From positions 70,019,603 through 70,083,602 of the forward strand of contig NC_080081.1 of NCBI RefSeq assembly GCF_949987535.1: a stretch of DNA of 64,000 nucleotides, written 5' to 3'. The translations under genes were made by a program, and so were the position numbers. Origin of the DNA: Balaenoptera acutorostrata (Eukaryota > Chordata > Mammalia > Artiodactyla > Balaenopteridae). Position 1 is the first letter of the stretch, and every line of letters starts with the position of its first letter. The notes below the pieces were generated by a model. That model ran no database searches. It was not told the origin of the DNA and saw only the letters and a list, made by a program, of their open reading frames with translations. Below are positions 35,235-45,143 of this stretch, in pieces.

Positions 35235-36124
35235 CTAGAGAAGTTCCTTTAGCATTTGTTGTAAAGCTGGTTTGGTGGTGCTGAATTCTCTTAGCTTTTG
35301 CTTGTCTGTAAAGGTTTTAATTTTTCGTTGAATCTGAATGAGATCCTTGCTGGGTAGAGTAACCTTGGTTGTAGGTTTTTCCTTTTCATCACTTTAAATA
35401 TGTCCTGCCACTCCCTTCTGGCTTGCAGTTTCTGCTGAAAGATCAGCTGTCCACCTTATGGGGATTCCGTTGTATGTTATTTGTTGCTTTTCCCTTGCTG
35501 CTTTTAACATTTTTTCTTTGTATTTAATTTTTGATAGTTTGATTAATATGTGTTTTGGCATGTTTCTCCTTGGATTTATTCTTTATGGGACTCTCTGTGC
35601 TTCCTGGACTTGATTGACTATTTCCTTTCCCCTATTAGGGAAGTTTTCAACTATAATCTCTTCAAATATTTTCTCAGATCCTTTCTTTTTCTCTTCTTCT
35701 TCTGGGACCCCTATAATTCGAATGTAGGTGCATTTAGTGTTGTCTCAGAGGTCTCTGAGACTGTCCTCAATGCTTTTCATTCTTTTTTCTTTATTCTGCT
35801 CTGCGGTAGTTATTTCCACTATTTTATCTTCCAGGTCACTTATCCGTTCTTCTGCCTCAGTTATTCTGCTTTGATTCCTTCTAGAGAATTTTTAATTTCA
35901 TATATTGTGTTGATCATCATTTTTTGTTTGCTCTTTAGTTCTTCTAGGTCCTTGTTAAACATTTCTTGTAGTTTCTCCATTCTATTTCCAAGATTTTGGA
36001 TTATCTTTACTATCATTACTCTGAACTCTCTTTCAGGTACACTGCCTAGTTCCTCTTCATTTGTTTGGTCTGGTGGGTTTTTACTTTGCTCCTTCATCTG
36101 CTGTGTATTTCTCTGTCTTCTCAC
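35235..36124 (-). pseudogene. L1 ORF1, broken
   Basis: ORF1p is the L1 RNA-binding coiled-coil protein. The usual start Met appears as Val (GTG at 36122-36124) before RRQRNTQQMKEQ. The coiled-coil part (EFRVMIVKIIQNLGNRMEKL) follows. A single-base deletion near 35870 shifts the frame and gives a stop at 35861-35863. The C-terminal end, LREFSTTKPALQQMLKELL, is still legible, with its stop at 35235-35237. An open frame extends upstream of the lost start to 36427, but that part is 5'UTR sequence. Confidence 0.9.
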
Positions 36125-38058
36125 TTTGCTTAGCTTACTGTGCTTGGGGTCTCCTTTCGCAGGCTGCAGTTTCATAGTTCCTGTTGTTTTTGGTGTCTGC
36201 CCCCAGTGGGTAAGGTCTTTCAGTGGGTTGTGTAGGCATCCTGGTGGAGTGGACTGGTGCCTGTGTTCTGGTGGATGAGACTGGATCTTGTCTTTCTGGT
36301 GGGTAGGACCATGTCCAGTGGTGTGTTTTGGGGTCTGTGAACTTATTATGATTTTAGGCAGCCTCTCTGCTAATGGGTGGGGTTGTGTTCCTGTCTTGCT
36401 AGTTGTTTGGCATGGGGTGTTCAGCACTGGAACTTGCTGGTCATTGAGTGGAGCCGGGTCTTAGCGTTGAGATGGAGATCTCTGGGAGAGCTCTCGCTGA
36501 CTGATATTATGTGGGGCTGGGAGGTCTCTGGTGGTCCAATGTCCTTAACTCGGCTCTCCCACCTCAGAGGCTCAGGCCTGACGCCTGGCCGGAGCACCAA
36601 TACCCTGTCAGCCACACTGCTCTGAAGAAAAGGGAGAAAAAAAAGAAAGAAAAATAAAATAAAATAAAGTTATTAAAGTAAAAAATTAAAAAAAATTATT
36701 AAAATAAAAAATAAAGTAATAAAAAAAAAAGGAGAGCACCCAAACCAATAAACACATCCACCAATGACACCAAGCACTAAAAACTATACTAAGATAAACA
36801 TAAAAATTAGAAACTAGTCTGTCGCAGACAGCAAACCCCAAGTCTACAGTTGCTCCCAAAGTCCACAGCCTCTATTTTGGGATGATTCGTTGTCTATTCA
36901 CGTATTCCACAGATGCAGATACATCAAGTTGATTGTGGAGATTTAATCCACGGCTCCTGAGGCTCCATGGAGAAATTTCCGTTTCTCTTCTTTGTTCTCA
37001 CAGCTCCTGGGGTTCAGCTTTGCATTTGCCCTGCCTCTGCATGTAGATTACCCTCTGGCATCTGTTCTTTGCCCAGGCAGGAGGGGGTTAAAGGAGCGGC
37101 TGATTAGGGGGCTCTGGCTCACTCAGGCCAGGGGGAGGGAGGGGTACGGAATGTGGGGCGAGCCTGTGGCGGCAGAGGCCAGAATGATGTTGCAACAGCC
37201 TGAGGCACACTGTGTGTTCTCCTGGGGAAGTTGTCCCTGGATCACGGGATTCCGGCCGTGGCGGGCTGCACAGGCTGCCAGGAGGGGAGGTGTGGAGTGA
37301 CCTGTGCTTGCACACAGGATTCTTGGTGGCTGCAGCAGCAGCCTTAGTGTTTCACGCCCGTCTCTGGTGTCCCCGCAGATAGCCACAGCTCACGCCTGTC
37401 TCTGGAGCTCGCTTAGGCGGTGCTCTGCATCCCCTCTCCTCACACACCGTGAAACAATGGTCTCTTGCGTCTTAGGCAGGTCCAGGCTTTTTCCTGGACT
37501 CCCTCCCAGCTAGCTGTGGCACACTAGCCCCCTTCAGGCTGTGTTCACACAGCCAACCCCAGTCCTCTCCCTAGGATCTGACCTCCGAAGCCCGAGCCTC
37601 AGCTCCCAGCCCCCACCTGCCCCAGTGGGTGAACAGACAAGCCTCTCAGGCTGGTGAGTGCTGGTTGGCACTGATCCTCTGTGCGGGAATCTCTCCGCTT
37701 TGCCCTCTGCACCCCTGTTGCTGTGCTCTCCTCTGTGGCTCAGAAGCTTCCCCCCTACCCACTCCCCGTCTTCGCCAGTGAAGGGGCTTCCTAGTGTGTG
37801 GAAACTTTTCCTCCTTCACAGCTCCCTCCCAGAGATGCAGGTCCCATCTCTATTTTTTTGTCTCTGTTTTTTCTTTTTTCTTTTTCCCTACCCAGGTACA
37901 TGGGGATTTTCTTGTCTTTTGGGAAGTCTGAGGTCTTCTGCCAGCATTCAGTAGGTGTTCTGTAGGAGCTGTTCCATATGTAGATGTATTTTTGATGTAT
38001 TTGTGGGGAGGAAGGTGATCTCCACGTCTTACTCCTCTGCCATCTTGAAGGTCCTCTG
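36125..38058 (-). promoter_or_regulatory. L1 5'UTR and internal promoter region
   Basis: About 1.9 kb, GC-richer than the surroundings and with several CpGs at 37080-37700. An A-rich tract at about 36620-36732 (TTTTATT on the L1 strand) separates the ORF1-proximal part from the upstream part. Several frames occur here on both strands, but all are 5'UTR artefacts. L1 5'UTRs act as internal Pol II promoters; whether this copy does is unknown. Confidence 0.8.
38039..38047 (-). promoter_or_regulatory. YY1-like site at the L1 5' end
   Basis: CAAGATGGC on the minus strand sits within about 20 bp of the L1 5' end. The same position holds the YY1 site that sets start-site accuracy in other mammalian L1s. 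Binding here is inferred. Confidence 0.7.
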
Positions 38059-38577
38059 TCAAGAATAAACTTTGATAACTAACTGTTTACCAAGATGTAG
38101 CCAATAATCCAAGAAAAATTTTGTCATTTTAACAGAGGGAAAACTAAATTCTAGTTTTACATTGGTATAATATTTGATACTAAAGCTCTTTGTGAAAATC
38201 GTACAAATAAAACCATCAAACCATAGCTAGCTCTGACCAGGGTGAATAAAGTTCCTTTTTATTGAACCTCTATAACTTCCTATTTCCTACATATTCTTTA
38301 TAGTACAGGTTTTTGAAATGGAGAAAAATGAACACATTCATTAAAACACCCCAAATATATAGATTCTCCGTACCCTCAAAAAATGAGATAAAAAGAATAT
38401 AAACTTATAATTATGCTTAGTAATTAATGCTTCAGTATCCCATCTTATTTAGAAATGATCTGGTGTTTAATGAATATCCATTAATTTACTCAATTTAGTA
38501 TCAGTCCAAGATTTTAAATGATCTAAAAATCTTGGAAACTATCATTAAGCTGACATATTATAAGATATAATTAATAT
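38059..38577. other. No gene or clear repeat
   Basis: AT-rich flank between the L1 5' end and a SINE insertion. Confidence 0.5.
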
Positions 38578-38590
38578 TGAAATAAAGTTT

Positions 38591-38592
<2 letters not shown>

Positions 38593-38625
<33 letters not shown>

Positions 38626-39083
38626 TTTTTTTTATGTTACAGACTTCTTTTTTAAGAAAATTATCCTTGAACCCTACATCCTACCAGTTCCTCCTTAGCT
38701 CTTGAACTATCTAGATGCCTGATCTCCCTTTCACTTCTTTTTTTTTTTTTTTTTAAAGGATTTTCTTATTTATTTATTTATTTATTTATTTATTTTTGGC
38801 TGTGTTGGGTCTTCGGTTCGTGCGAGGGCTTTCTCCAGTTGCGGCAAGCGGGGGCCACTCTTCATCGCGGTGCGGGAACCGCTCTTCATCGCGGTGCGCG
38901 GGCCTTTCTCTATCGCGGCCCCTCCCGTCGCGGGGCACAGGCTCCAGACGCGCAGGCTCAGCAATTGTGGCTCACGGGCCCAGCTACTCCGTGGCATGTG
39001 GGATCTTCCCAGACCAGGGCTCGAACCCGTGTCCCCTGCATTAGCAGGCAGATTCTCAACCACTGCGCCACCAGGGAAGCCCC
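38593..39083 (-). mobile_element. CHR SINE, full length, with ~110-bp 3' transduction
   Basis: The SINE body occupies 38798-39083 (box A complement ccactgcgcca at 39060-39070, box B complement gggctcgaacc at 39017-39027) with two 24-bp CCGCGATGAAGAG modules. On the SINE strand an AAAT tail and a 17-A run (38738-38754) are followed by about 105 bp of unrelated sequence and then a second AAAT tail (38593-38630). The 15-bp target duplication tgaaataaagttttt lies at 38578-38592 and 39084-39098, outside both tails. The whole block therefore inserted as one unit. Confidence 0.95.
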
Positions 39084-39395
39084 TGAAATAAAGTTTTTAG
39101 AATAATGATTTAATTTAGTTAAACACAAGTTTGCATTATTCATAATCTTAAACATTTAGTAGAAGTAATGTTAGCTTTTTCCATAAGTAAACCTATATAA
39201 ATTTAGGAAGAACATACCAAAGTAAAATAAAAATGTAATCTTGTATGATACTTAATGCTGGTATCGCAGAGAAGATTTAACTGTTTTTACTAAACCAACA
39301 ATATTAAATTAGTCTCATTTGCAAAAATTTATCTAAATTATGTGAACTTTAATTCTTAAAATATTTGAGTTAGTTTCATTAAGAATATCATTTTT

Positions 39396-39431
39396 GGGCT
39401 TCCCTGGTGGCGCAGTGGTTGAGAATCTGCC
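39396..39431 (+). mobile_element. 36-bp CHR SINE 5' fragment, copy 1
   Basis: Exactly the SINE 5' end from gggcttccctggtggcgcag to gaatctgcc, containing box A but not box B. It is followed by 'tttaaaataaaat'. It is the exact reverse complement of 40012-40047. Confidence 0.93.
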
Positions 39432-39687
39432 TTTAAAATAAAATCATTTAGTAGAAGTAATGTTAGCTTTTTCCATAAGTAAACCTATATAAATTTAGGA
39501 AGAACATACCAAAGTAAAATAAAAATGTAATCTTGTATGATACTTAATGCTGGTATCGCAGAGAAGATTTAACTGTTTTTACTAAACCAACAATATTAAA
39601 TTAGTCTCATTTGCAAAAATTTATCTAAATTATGTGAACTTTAATTCTTAAAATATTTGAGTTAGTTTCATTAAGAATATCATTTTT

Positions 39688-39723
39688 GGGCTTCCCTGGT
39701 GGCGCAGTGGTTGAGAATCTGCC
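39688..39723 (+). mobile_element. 36-bp CHR SINE 5' fragment, copy 2
   Basis: Second copy of the fragment, produced by the 292-bp duplication. It is preceded by ttaagaatatcattttt and followed after the A-rich tail by ttaagaatatccttttt, a near-identical 17-bp flank pair. Confidence 0.93.
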
Positions 39724-39756
39724 TTTAAAATAAAATTTAAGAATATCCTTTTTAAA

Positions 39757-40047
39757 AAAATTTTATTTATTTATTTATTTATTTTTGGCGTGTTGGGTCT
39801 TCGTTTCTGTGTCAGGGCTTTCTCTAGTTGTGGCAAGCGGGGCCCACTCTTCATCGCGGTGCGCGGGCCTCTCACTATCGCGGCCTCTCTTGTTGTGGAG
39901 CACAGGCTCCAGACACGCAGGCTCAGCAGTTGTGGCTCACGGGCCTAGTTGGTCCGCGGCATGTGGGATCTTCCCAGACCAGGGCTCGAACCCGTGTGCC
40001 CTGCATTAGCAGGCAGATTCTCAACCACTGCGCCACCAGGGAAGCCC
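39757..40047 (-). mobile_element. CHR SINE, full length
   Basis: Reverse-oriented SINE with AAAT tail on the left and its 5' end at 40047. It has one CCGCGATGAAGAG module and intact box A and box B complements. The target duplication aagaatatcYttttt lies at about 39739-39753 and 40048-40062. The same target word also precedes the sense 36-bp fragments upstream. Confidence 0.94.
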
Positions 40048-40062
40048 AAGAATATCTTTTTT

Positions 40063-40875
40063 TAGCACACTGAAATTATTAGTTCAGTTTCCTTAATTTC
40101 TGGGAATTTTAGGACTATTCAACTCATGTAAGTACTATTTATCTCTATAAGCCAATTAGAATAGAGCTCCTTTAATTGAAGAGACTTTATAATCTAATTT
40201 ATGAATATTACACACTCACTCAAGAAGTAAAGGTTCTTCTAAATTATAGACATACAAAGATTCAGAAAAGATATATAAACATATGTTTGAAAAAGAGCTT
40301 ATTATTGAATTGTTATTATTTGAATTTTAAAATTTCAGCCATGGGTCAAACATGCAGAAATACAAAACTCACAAGTCCAGATACTCACTTTTCAATGGCC
40401 ATGACATTCTTAACTGATTTGAGCTCAAAATAGACAAATAGCCAAACGAATGTCTTGAACACATCTCTTCTTACAATTCAGATTAGCAAAGTGAAGCCCT
40501 TGAAATTACAAAAGCACTGTAGCTAAGAATTGTTTTTATAGTTTTAAAATGTTGTAAAAAAAAATTGGTGATTATGTGACACAGACTTTCTGTGGCCCAC
40601 AAGTTTTAAAATATTAGTATCTGGCCTTTAACAGAAAATGTTTACCCACCCCTGCAATTCAGTCAGAGGCCTCCAAATGGTCTCAGGAGAATTTGGATTC
40701 TTCTCTTAAGAAGGCACAAGAAGGATATTCAATTTTTGAATTCTAAAGCAATACCTGAAGCCCATATCAGAAACAGTAGTTTCTAAAATCAAGGCTTTTC
40801 CTTCTCAAGAGCTTAGTTTGTTCGAGAGTGAAAAAAAAATGCTTCTTAAAAATCAAGAGAGATGTTGGTATCATA
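40063..40875. other. No gene or clear repeat
   Basis: AT-rich. An 85-codon plus frame at 40176-40433 has no domain. Confidence 0.5.
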
Positions 40876-40879
40876 ACAA

Positions 40880-41320
40880 TTTATTAGAAAAAGAAGAGAT
40901 GAGACTCATTCTACCCTGGCCCAGGGAGATCAATAGAATGTTGGCTTGTGCTTGGGTGGGGTGTGCGGCCTGTCCTTAGAGGAGGTCAGTGGGCCTAAAA
41001 GGAGGAGGACCTAGTGACCTTTACTCTCAGGAAGATGGGCTAGCACCTGCAGGCCACCTGCATTTGGAATAATCACTTCACAGTGTCTGAGCTGAGGGGT
41101 CAGGTGAGCTGTCTCTCGCTTGGGTGTGAGGGTCTCCTTCCACAGATGGCTATAACTGCCTGTGGATCACTTAGCAGAAGGTACACCCCAAGACTTTGTG
41201 GAGCCCCATTCAAACTGCCTTAAGTGGACACCTGCCCCCCTTTAATGGCCCAAAACGTAGAGGTTAGAAATGGGGGTGGGGGGACTGGGTTTAATCCCAG
41301 AAAAATGATGATAGTGCAGA
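40880..41320 (-). mobile_element. Possible LTR-like element
   Basis: GC-richer than its flanks, with AATAAA on the minus strand near its left edge ('caatttattagaaaaagaag'). This fits an LTR in minus orientation, but I see no defined ends or family match. It could equally be unique DNA. Confidence 0.25.
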
Positions 41321-41384
41321 AGACAAAATGCGTGTGTATATTCGGCAGGTCTGCACAATAGTAAAACTTAATCCCATTATATCT

Positions 41385-41515
41385 GTGGTAAAAGGAGAAT
41401 CATAACCTCATAGGGTTGTTATAGAGATTAAATGAAATAATAAATGTAAAACGCTTAGCACAGAGCCTGGCACATAATCAGTGCTCAAAAAATGATAGCC
41501 AGTAATATTATCTAA
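41385..41515 (+). mobile_element. MIR SINE 3' half
   Basis: 'catagggttgttatagagat', 'taaatgaaataataaatgta', 'aaacgcttagcacagagcct' and 'ggcacataatcagtgctcaa' follow the MIR consensus in order. Confidence 0.78.
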
Positions 41516-41599
41516 AAATGACTTTTTAAATTAAATTAGCGCCATAGAAAGCAACATGTCTGGGAAGTGGCACTTTACATACAGGGAAGCCTTCGTTGA

Positions 41600-41695
41600 G
41601 TTTCATTCAACTCAGGCACTCAGCCAACATATAGTACGTGCAAAGCACTAGGCTCTGTGGAGGAGACCATGGTGATATAGACAGTCTCTGTGCTG
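41600..41695 (-). mobile_element. L2 3'-terminal relic
   Basis: 'aacatatagtacgtgcaaag' and 'cactaggctctgtggaggag' resemble the reverse complement of the L2 terminus. Short. Confidence 0.4.
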
Positions 41696-41699
41696 TATG

Positions 41700-42499
41700 A
41701 AGTAGGGTCAAAATATTTTTTTAAATATGTTTATATAAGACAGTATGAATAAGTGCAATGATATAATTACTTAAGTGAATTAATATTAAGAAATCAATCT
41801 CCCCAGCACTTTCTTTTCTATCTAGCTAGATTCCATTTTCCTTCTAATGTGTTTTTCTTAAAATTCAAAAATATGTTTACTAATGAGAATATTAACCTAT
41901 TTTGTATCTTTATTGGTCATATTGAGTGATCCTATATGGCCTTAACTACATCAGCCTTGTAAGTAAGGATTTGTCACGGGACTGGACTCTCCTCAAAAGT
42001 GTATAGATTGTACTGCATAGAGGACCTGTTGGAGTTAAATACCTACTTTTTCCTAACTTTGTCACAGTTAATTGTTTCTGAGCCTGAATTATGAGAAGTC
42101 ATGCTTTGGGTTCTGGGAGAGTATGATTGCAGAGCTGATGCTCATAGGAATTTACAGTTTGACTTGTTCTATCGTCACTATGCTCAACTCCAGAAACAAA
42201 AATTATACTTCAGTGGAAAACTAAGTATTGTCCATCTTCCCAGTTGTCTTCCTCTAGCCCTACAACAAATTCTAGATCGTCGTCTTTGAGCTATTTTGCA
42301 GGGTTTGTAAACTGTAGGTAATTGACAGATATGCAAACTCTGTCTTGTCCAGTAGACTTCCCTGCCCCTTGAGGAAAACCAGTTTTGCCCCCATTTACAA
42401 TTTGATGCCTTTACTCCCTTAAGTTTGTGCTTTTTGATTTTTCCTTTGAACTGGTTTTAACATTTGCCTATGTTAAAGAAAAAAAAATTATTCTGACAC
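41700..42499. other. No gene or clear repeat
   Basis: AT-rich DNA with one 62-codon frame (42101-42289, plus) lacking any domain. Confidence 0.5.
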
Positions 42500-42895
42500 G
42501 TTAAAATAGTAAGGAAGACTCTATTCAGGACTATTGTGATAGGTGTCAAGACTATTGCAATAGGGGAGAGATACTGAGCTCAACTCCAAATACAGCAAAG
42601 ACAGCTGGGGATTTATAGCCAACTAGCTGACTGAGTGGGTGAGCAGATGAAAAATTAATAAGCAGGGACATCAAGGGTAGAGGGATTCTTGCTAAACTGA
42701 CTTAACAGGATTCTTCTTGAAGGCAGGCCAGGGTTATCAGATATCAAGGATGGAGATTCTCTCTGAATGGACATAACAAGATTCTTGCTAAAATTGGGTT
42801 GTGCCATCCTATCAAGGAATGGGGCCAGAGGTTGAGACCTAGTTGAGAATAGGGCTCAGATGTCATGGAGAGAGACTCTCACATAATGAGTAAAA
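42500..42895 (-). mobile_element. LTR-like repeat
   Basis: Contains internal near-repeats typical of LTR U3 regions: 'gggattcttgctaaactgac', 'caggattcttcttgaaggc', 'aagattcttgctaaaattgg' and 'tatcagatatcaaggatgg'. I recognise the sequence type as an old mammalian LTR but cannot name it. Orientation is tentative. Confidence 0.45.
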
Positions 42896-44210
42896 TAAAA
42901 ATTTTAAACATGTATGCATTTTCATTTATTTATGAGAGACATGGTTCTACTTTTTCTGAAACTTATCTTTTAACACAGACAGAGCATTTCTTGTAGTATT
43001 TACCAAGCACATCTAGGACTTATATTGACTGAATTATTTTTAAAGAAGCTCTGAATTCTCAACAGTATGGGAAAAGAAGTATGCCAGTTTTTATTAGAAA
43101 ACAGTAAAATATTAAAGGAATCTACCTTATAAACAATAGAGCAACAAATACACCACATTATTTTTCCTATAGAGAGCCACCAAATTTAACAAAATTAGTT
43201 TTAATTAAAAGAAGAAAATAAAAGGGGAAGACACTACATGTAACTTGTATGTAAAAGACATTCACATAAGATGAACATTTCAGGAAATAGAAGGTCTTAA
43301 ATGCTGATTATGCCAGTTCCATTTAGTAAGAAAATAGTTACCATGGGAACAGTGAGTGTATATGGTATTTCACTTTCACATGAAGACAGCTTCTAAAAGG
43401 AAAGCATTTAGTGAACACTTGTTCTTGACATCGTTTGTAAGTGGCAGTGGCTCATAAAGAATGTGGCATTTCAATTTAGATTCATTATATTAGTACATCT
43501 GTATGATTTTCTCATTTCATGATAAAATAATTTGAATAAACCTGACCTATTTTAGGGATTTTTATAACCTATATGCATTACGTATTTTTACTTCCAAACT
43601 AGGGCCATAGCACCCTTTTGATTATAGGTTTTTCTTTAGAATATCAGGTTCTTGGGTGGATTTCTACTCCTAGCTTGTGACATTCACATATGGCTAATCA
43701 ATTTTAAAATGTTTGATGAAGAGGTTGGTCCAAAGTCAGAGGACACCTAGAATATGGGGACCCAGACTAGGAAACTGGGTGTCCTGAAGGTTTCCAAACT
43801 CTAGGTTCTTAAGCTCATGGGCTCAGTTACTGATTTCATATCTCCACCCCTGCCTGGGGCTGGCCACGCCACCGGTTTTAAGACCTGGCTTGGCTGAAGC
43901 TGGCCTCAGCCCTTGTGTCCTCCTGCAGCCTCCCCAGCCTCCTCTTTCCATCTGTCAGCAGCACTCAGGTGCACTGGCTTCTCCAGATCTCTTTTATGTT
44001 ACGTTCAAAAACAGTTACTCATCTTAGCCAAGGAATGCATTGATTCTGGGTAAGTAAGTAACCATTAATTTCATGATTTTAGCTCTAATGTACCTTTGGG
44101 GATAAGGATGGATTGTTTAAAGTGTAGCTTCTCTGACGTTCTGTAAATCTTTAGAAGGCTGTTTTAAATATTTACAAGTATACACCAAGTTGAGAAATCA
44201 GTACCATATT
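42896..44210. other. No gene or clear repeat
   Basis: Mostly AT-rich. 43720-43990 is GC-richer but has no long frame and no repeat that I recognise. Confidence 0.45.
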
Positions 44211-44214
44211 AGAA

Positions 44215-44325
44215 ACCAGAAGGATTTTAGCTCTAGCTCTGCTACCAATTAGCTAAGTGACTTGGGTAAATCACGCCTATTACTCTCAGAAAATAAGGTA
44301 GCCGGAATACTCCTTTAGCATATTT
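44215..44325 (+). mobile_element. MIR SINE core
   Basis: 'agctctgctaccaattagct', 'aagtgacttgggtaaatcac' and 'tctcagaaaataaggtagc' match the MIR core in order. Confidence 0.62.
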
Positions 44326-44529
44326 CTTTCATAAACTTTAAGAAGGCTCTAGACATCATAATGGAAAAAAAGACATTAACAACACAAGCCAAAGACTTCA
44401 CCATCCAAATTTTTTCTAGTTTGTGATTACTCATTCCATAAAAGCAATTAACATTGTCTTGGGCTTATGAATAACGTTCGAATTGTTAAAGAATGAAGAG
44501 GGAAAAAAACAACTTACTTCCTAAATATG

Positions 44530-44840
44530 TCTTGAATCTGTCACTTCTAAATCCCTGCTGTCACTGCCCTACTTCAGCCATCACTATGTTTTTTTTCCTG
44601 AACTGCTGACTAGCCTCTTATGGGGTCTCTCTGCCCCTACTGCTATGTCCCCCTACACTCATATTCCATGTGACCATCCAAGTGCCAGAACCTGTCTATC
44701 CATCTGCCTCCTGCTCCTTAAGCACGTATTTCTAAATACATTTAATATGCTGCTCAACATCTCTCCAACCCCAACTCCTGTTCCCTGTGCTCCTCTGTAA
44801 GTGCAGACACCAGTACCTATAGAGTTGCCAAGCATGAAAA
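44530..44840 (+). mobile_element. L2 LINE fragment
   Basis: 'tgctgtcactgccctacttc', 'gctgactagcctcttatggg' and 'tctctctgcccctactgct' resemble L2 ORF2 3' sequence. The copy runs into the LTR at about 44848. Confidence 0.45.
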
Positions 44841-44946
44841 TTCTGTTATCAACCCTTTCAAGTCAGGCCCCAACAAGGGTCCTCCTGCCGGGTGTCACTC
44901 GAGCCAACAGAATGAGACCGAGTTCGCTTCAGAAGGAAAGGAAAGT

Positions 44947-44952
44947 TTTATT
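44947..44952 (-). promoter_or_regulatory. LTR polyadenylation signal
   Basis: AATAAA on the minus strand within gataaaagaataaaactttc, in the expected R-region position. Confidence 0.65.
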
Positions 44953-45004
44953 CTTTTATCAAAGAACGGAGAGGTGTGAGCTTAAACGCTGTCCTCGATA
45001 GGCT

Positions 45005-45053
45005 GTGGGCGGGGCTGCTTTACAGGGATCCCGTCAGCGGGCAGGGGGCGGGG
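45005..45053 (-). promoter_or_regulatory. GC boxes (Sp1-like) in the LTR
   Basis: Two Sp1-like motifs, GTGGGCGGGGC at 45005-45015 and GGGGGCGGGG at 45044-45053, lie upstream of the LTR polyadenylation signal in LTR orientation. Function is inferred. Confidence 0.5.
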
Positions 45054-45131
45054 TTCTCGCTGGGCGGGCCCAGGTGTGCCGCTCTCGCTCCAGATCACAG
45101 TGCCCGGCGCAGCCTCGCTGCGCACGGCTCC

Positions 45132-45143
45132 GCCGCCATCTTG
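45132..45143 (-). promoter_or_regulatory. YY1-like site in the LTR
   Basis: CAAGATGGCGGC on the minus strand is a very close match to the YY1 motif, in the GC-rich U3 part. Confidence 0.6.

Larger units (their letters stand above)
33233..38058 (-). mobile_element. Large L1 LINE, 5' end present, 3' part missing
   Basis: Read on the minus strand, this runs from a typical L1 5' end through a ~1.9 kb 5'UTR, ORF1 and ORF2 as far as the reverse transcriptase domain, then stops at about 33233. Lost are the rest of the RT including the FADD catalytic block, the C-terminal Cys region, the 3'UTR and the poly(A). L1 copies normally lose their 5' end, so a 3' loss points to a later deletion or rearrangement. 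No target duplication can be defined. Damaged ORFs make it inactive. Confidence 0.93.
39153..39736. repeat. Exact 292-bp tandem duplication (two copies)
   Basis: Copy 1 is 39153-39444 and copy 2 is 39445-39736. Each starts 'catttagtagaagtaatg' and ends 'tgcctttaaaataaaat'. I compared them along their length and saw no mismatch. Each contains the first 36 bp of a CHR SINE in sense followed by a short A-rich tail. Identity suggests a recent event, an array maintained by conversion, or an assembly artefact. Confidence 0.95.

Noticed and set aside
35550..36278. Longest open frame of the window (242 codons, plus strand)
   Set aside because: It is the antisense of L1 ORF1 and the adjacent 5'UTR; the minus strand carries the recognisable protein.
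36992..37954. Cluster of plus and minus frames of 69-102 codons in GC-rich DNA
   Set aside because: The GC-rich stretch is the L1 5'UTR. The frames overlap on both strands and show no domain.
31456..38058. That the L1 at 31456-32363 is the missing 3' end of the L1 at 33233-38058
   Set aside because: The 31456 copy has its own 11-bp target duplication on both sides, and about 870 bp of non-L1 DNA separate the two.
38593..38797. Reading the two AAAT tails as two independent SINE insertions
   Set aside because: Only one target duplication exists and it encloses both tails. The inner T run has no matching flank at the SINE 5' end.
38782..39105. Several overlapping frames on both strands
   Set aside because: These are CHR SINE translations again.
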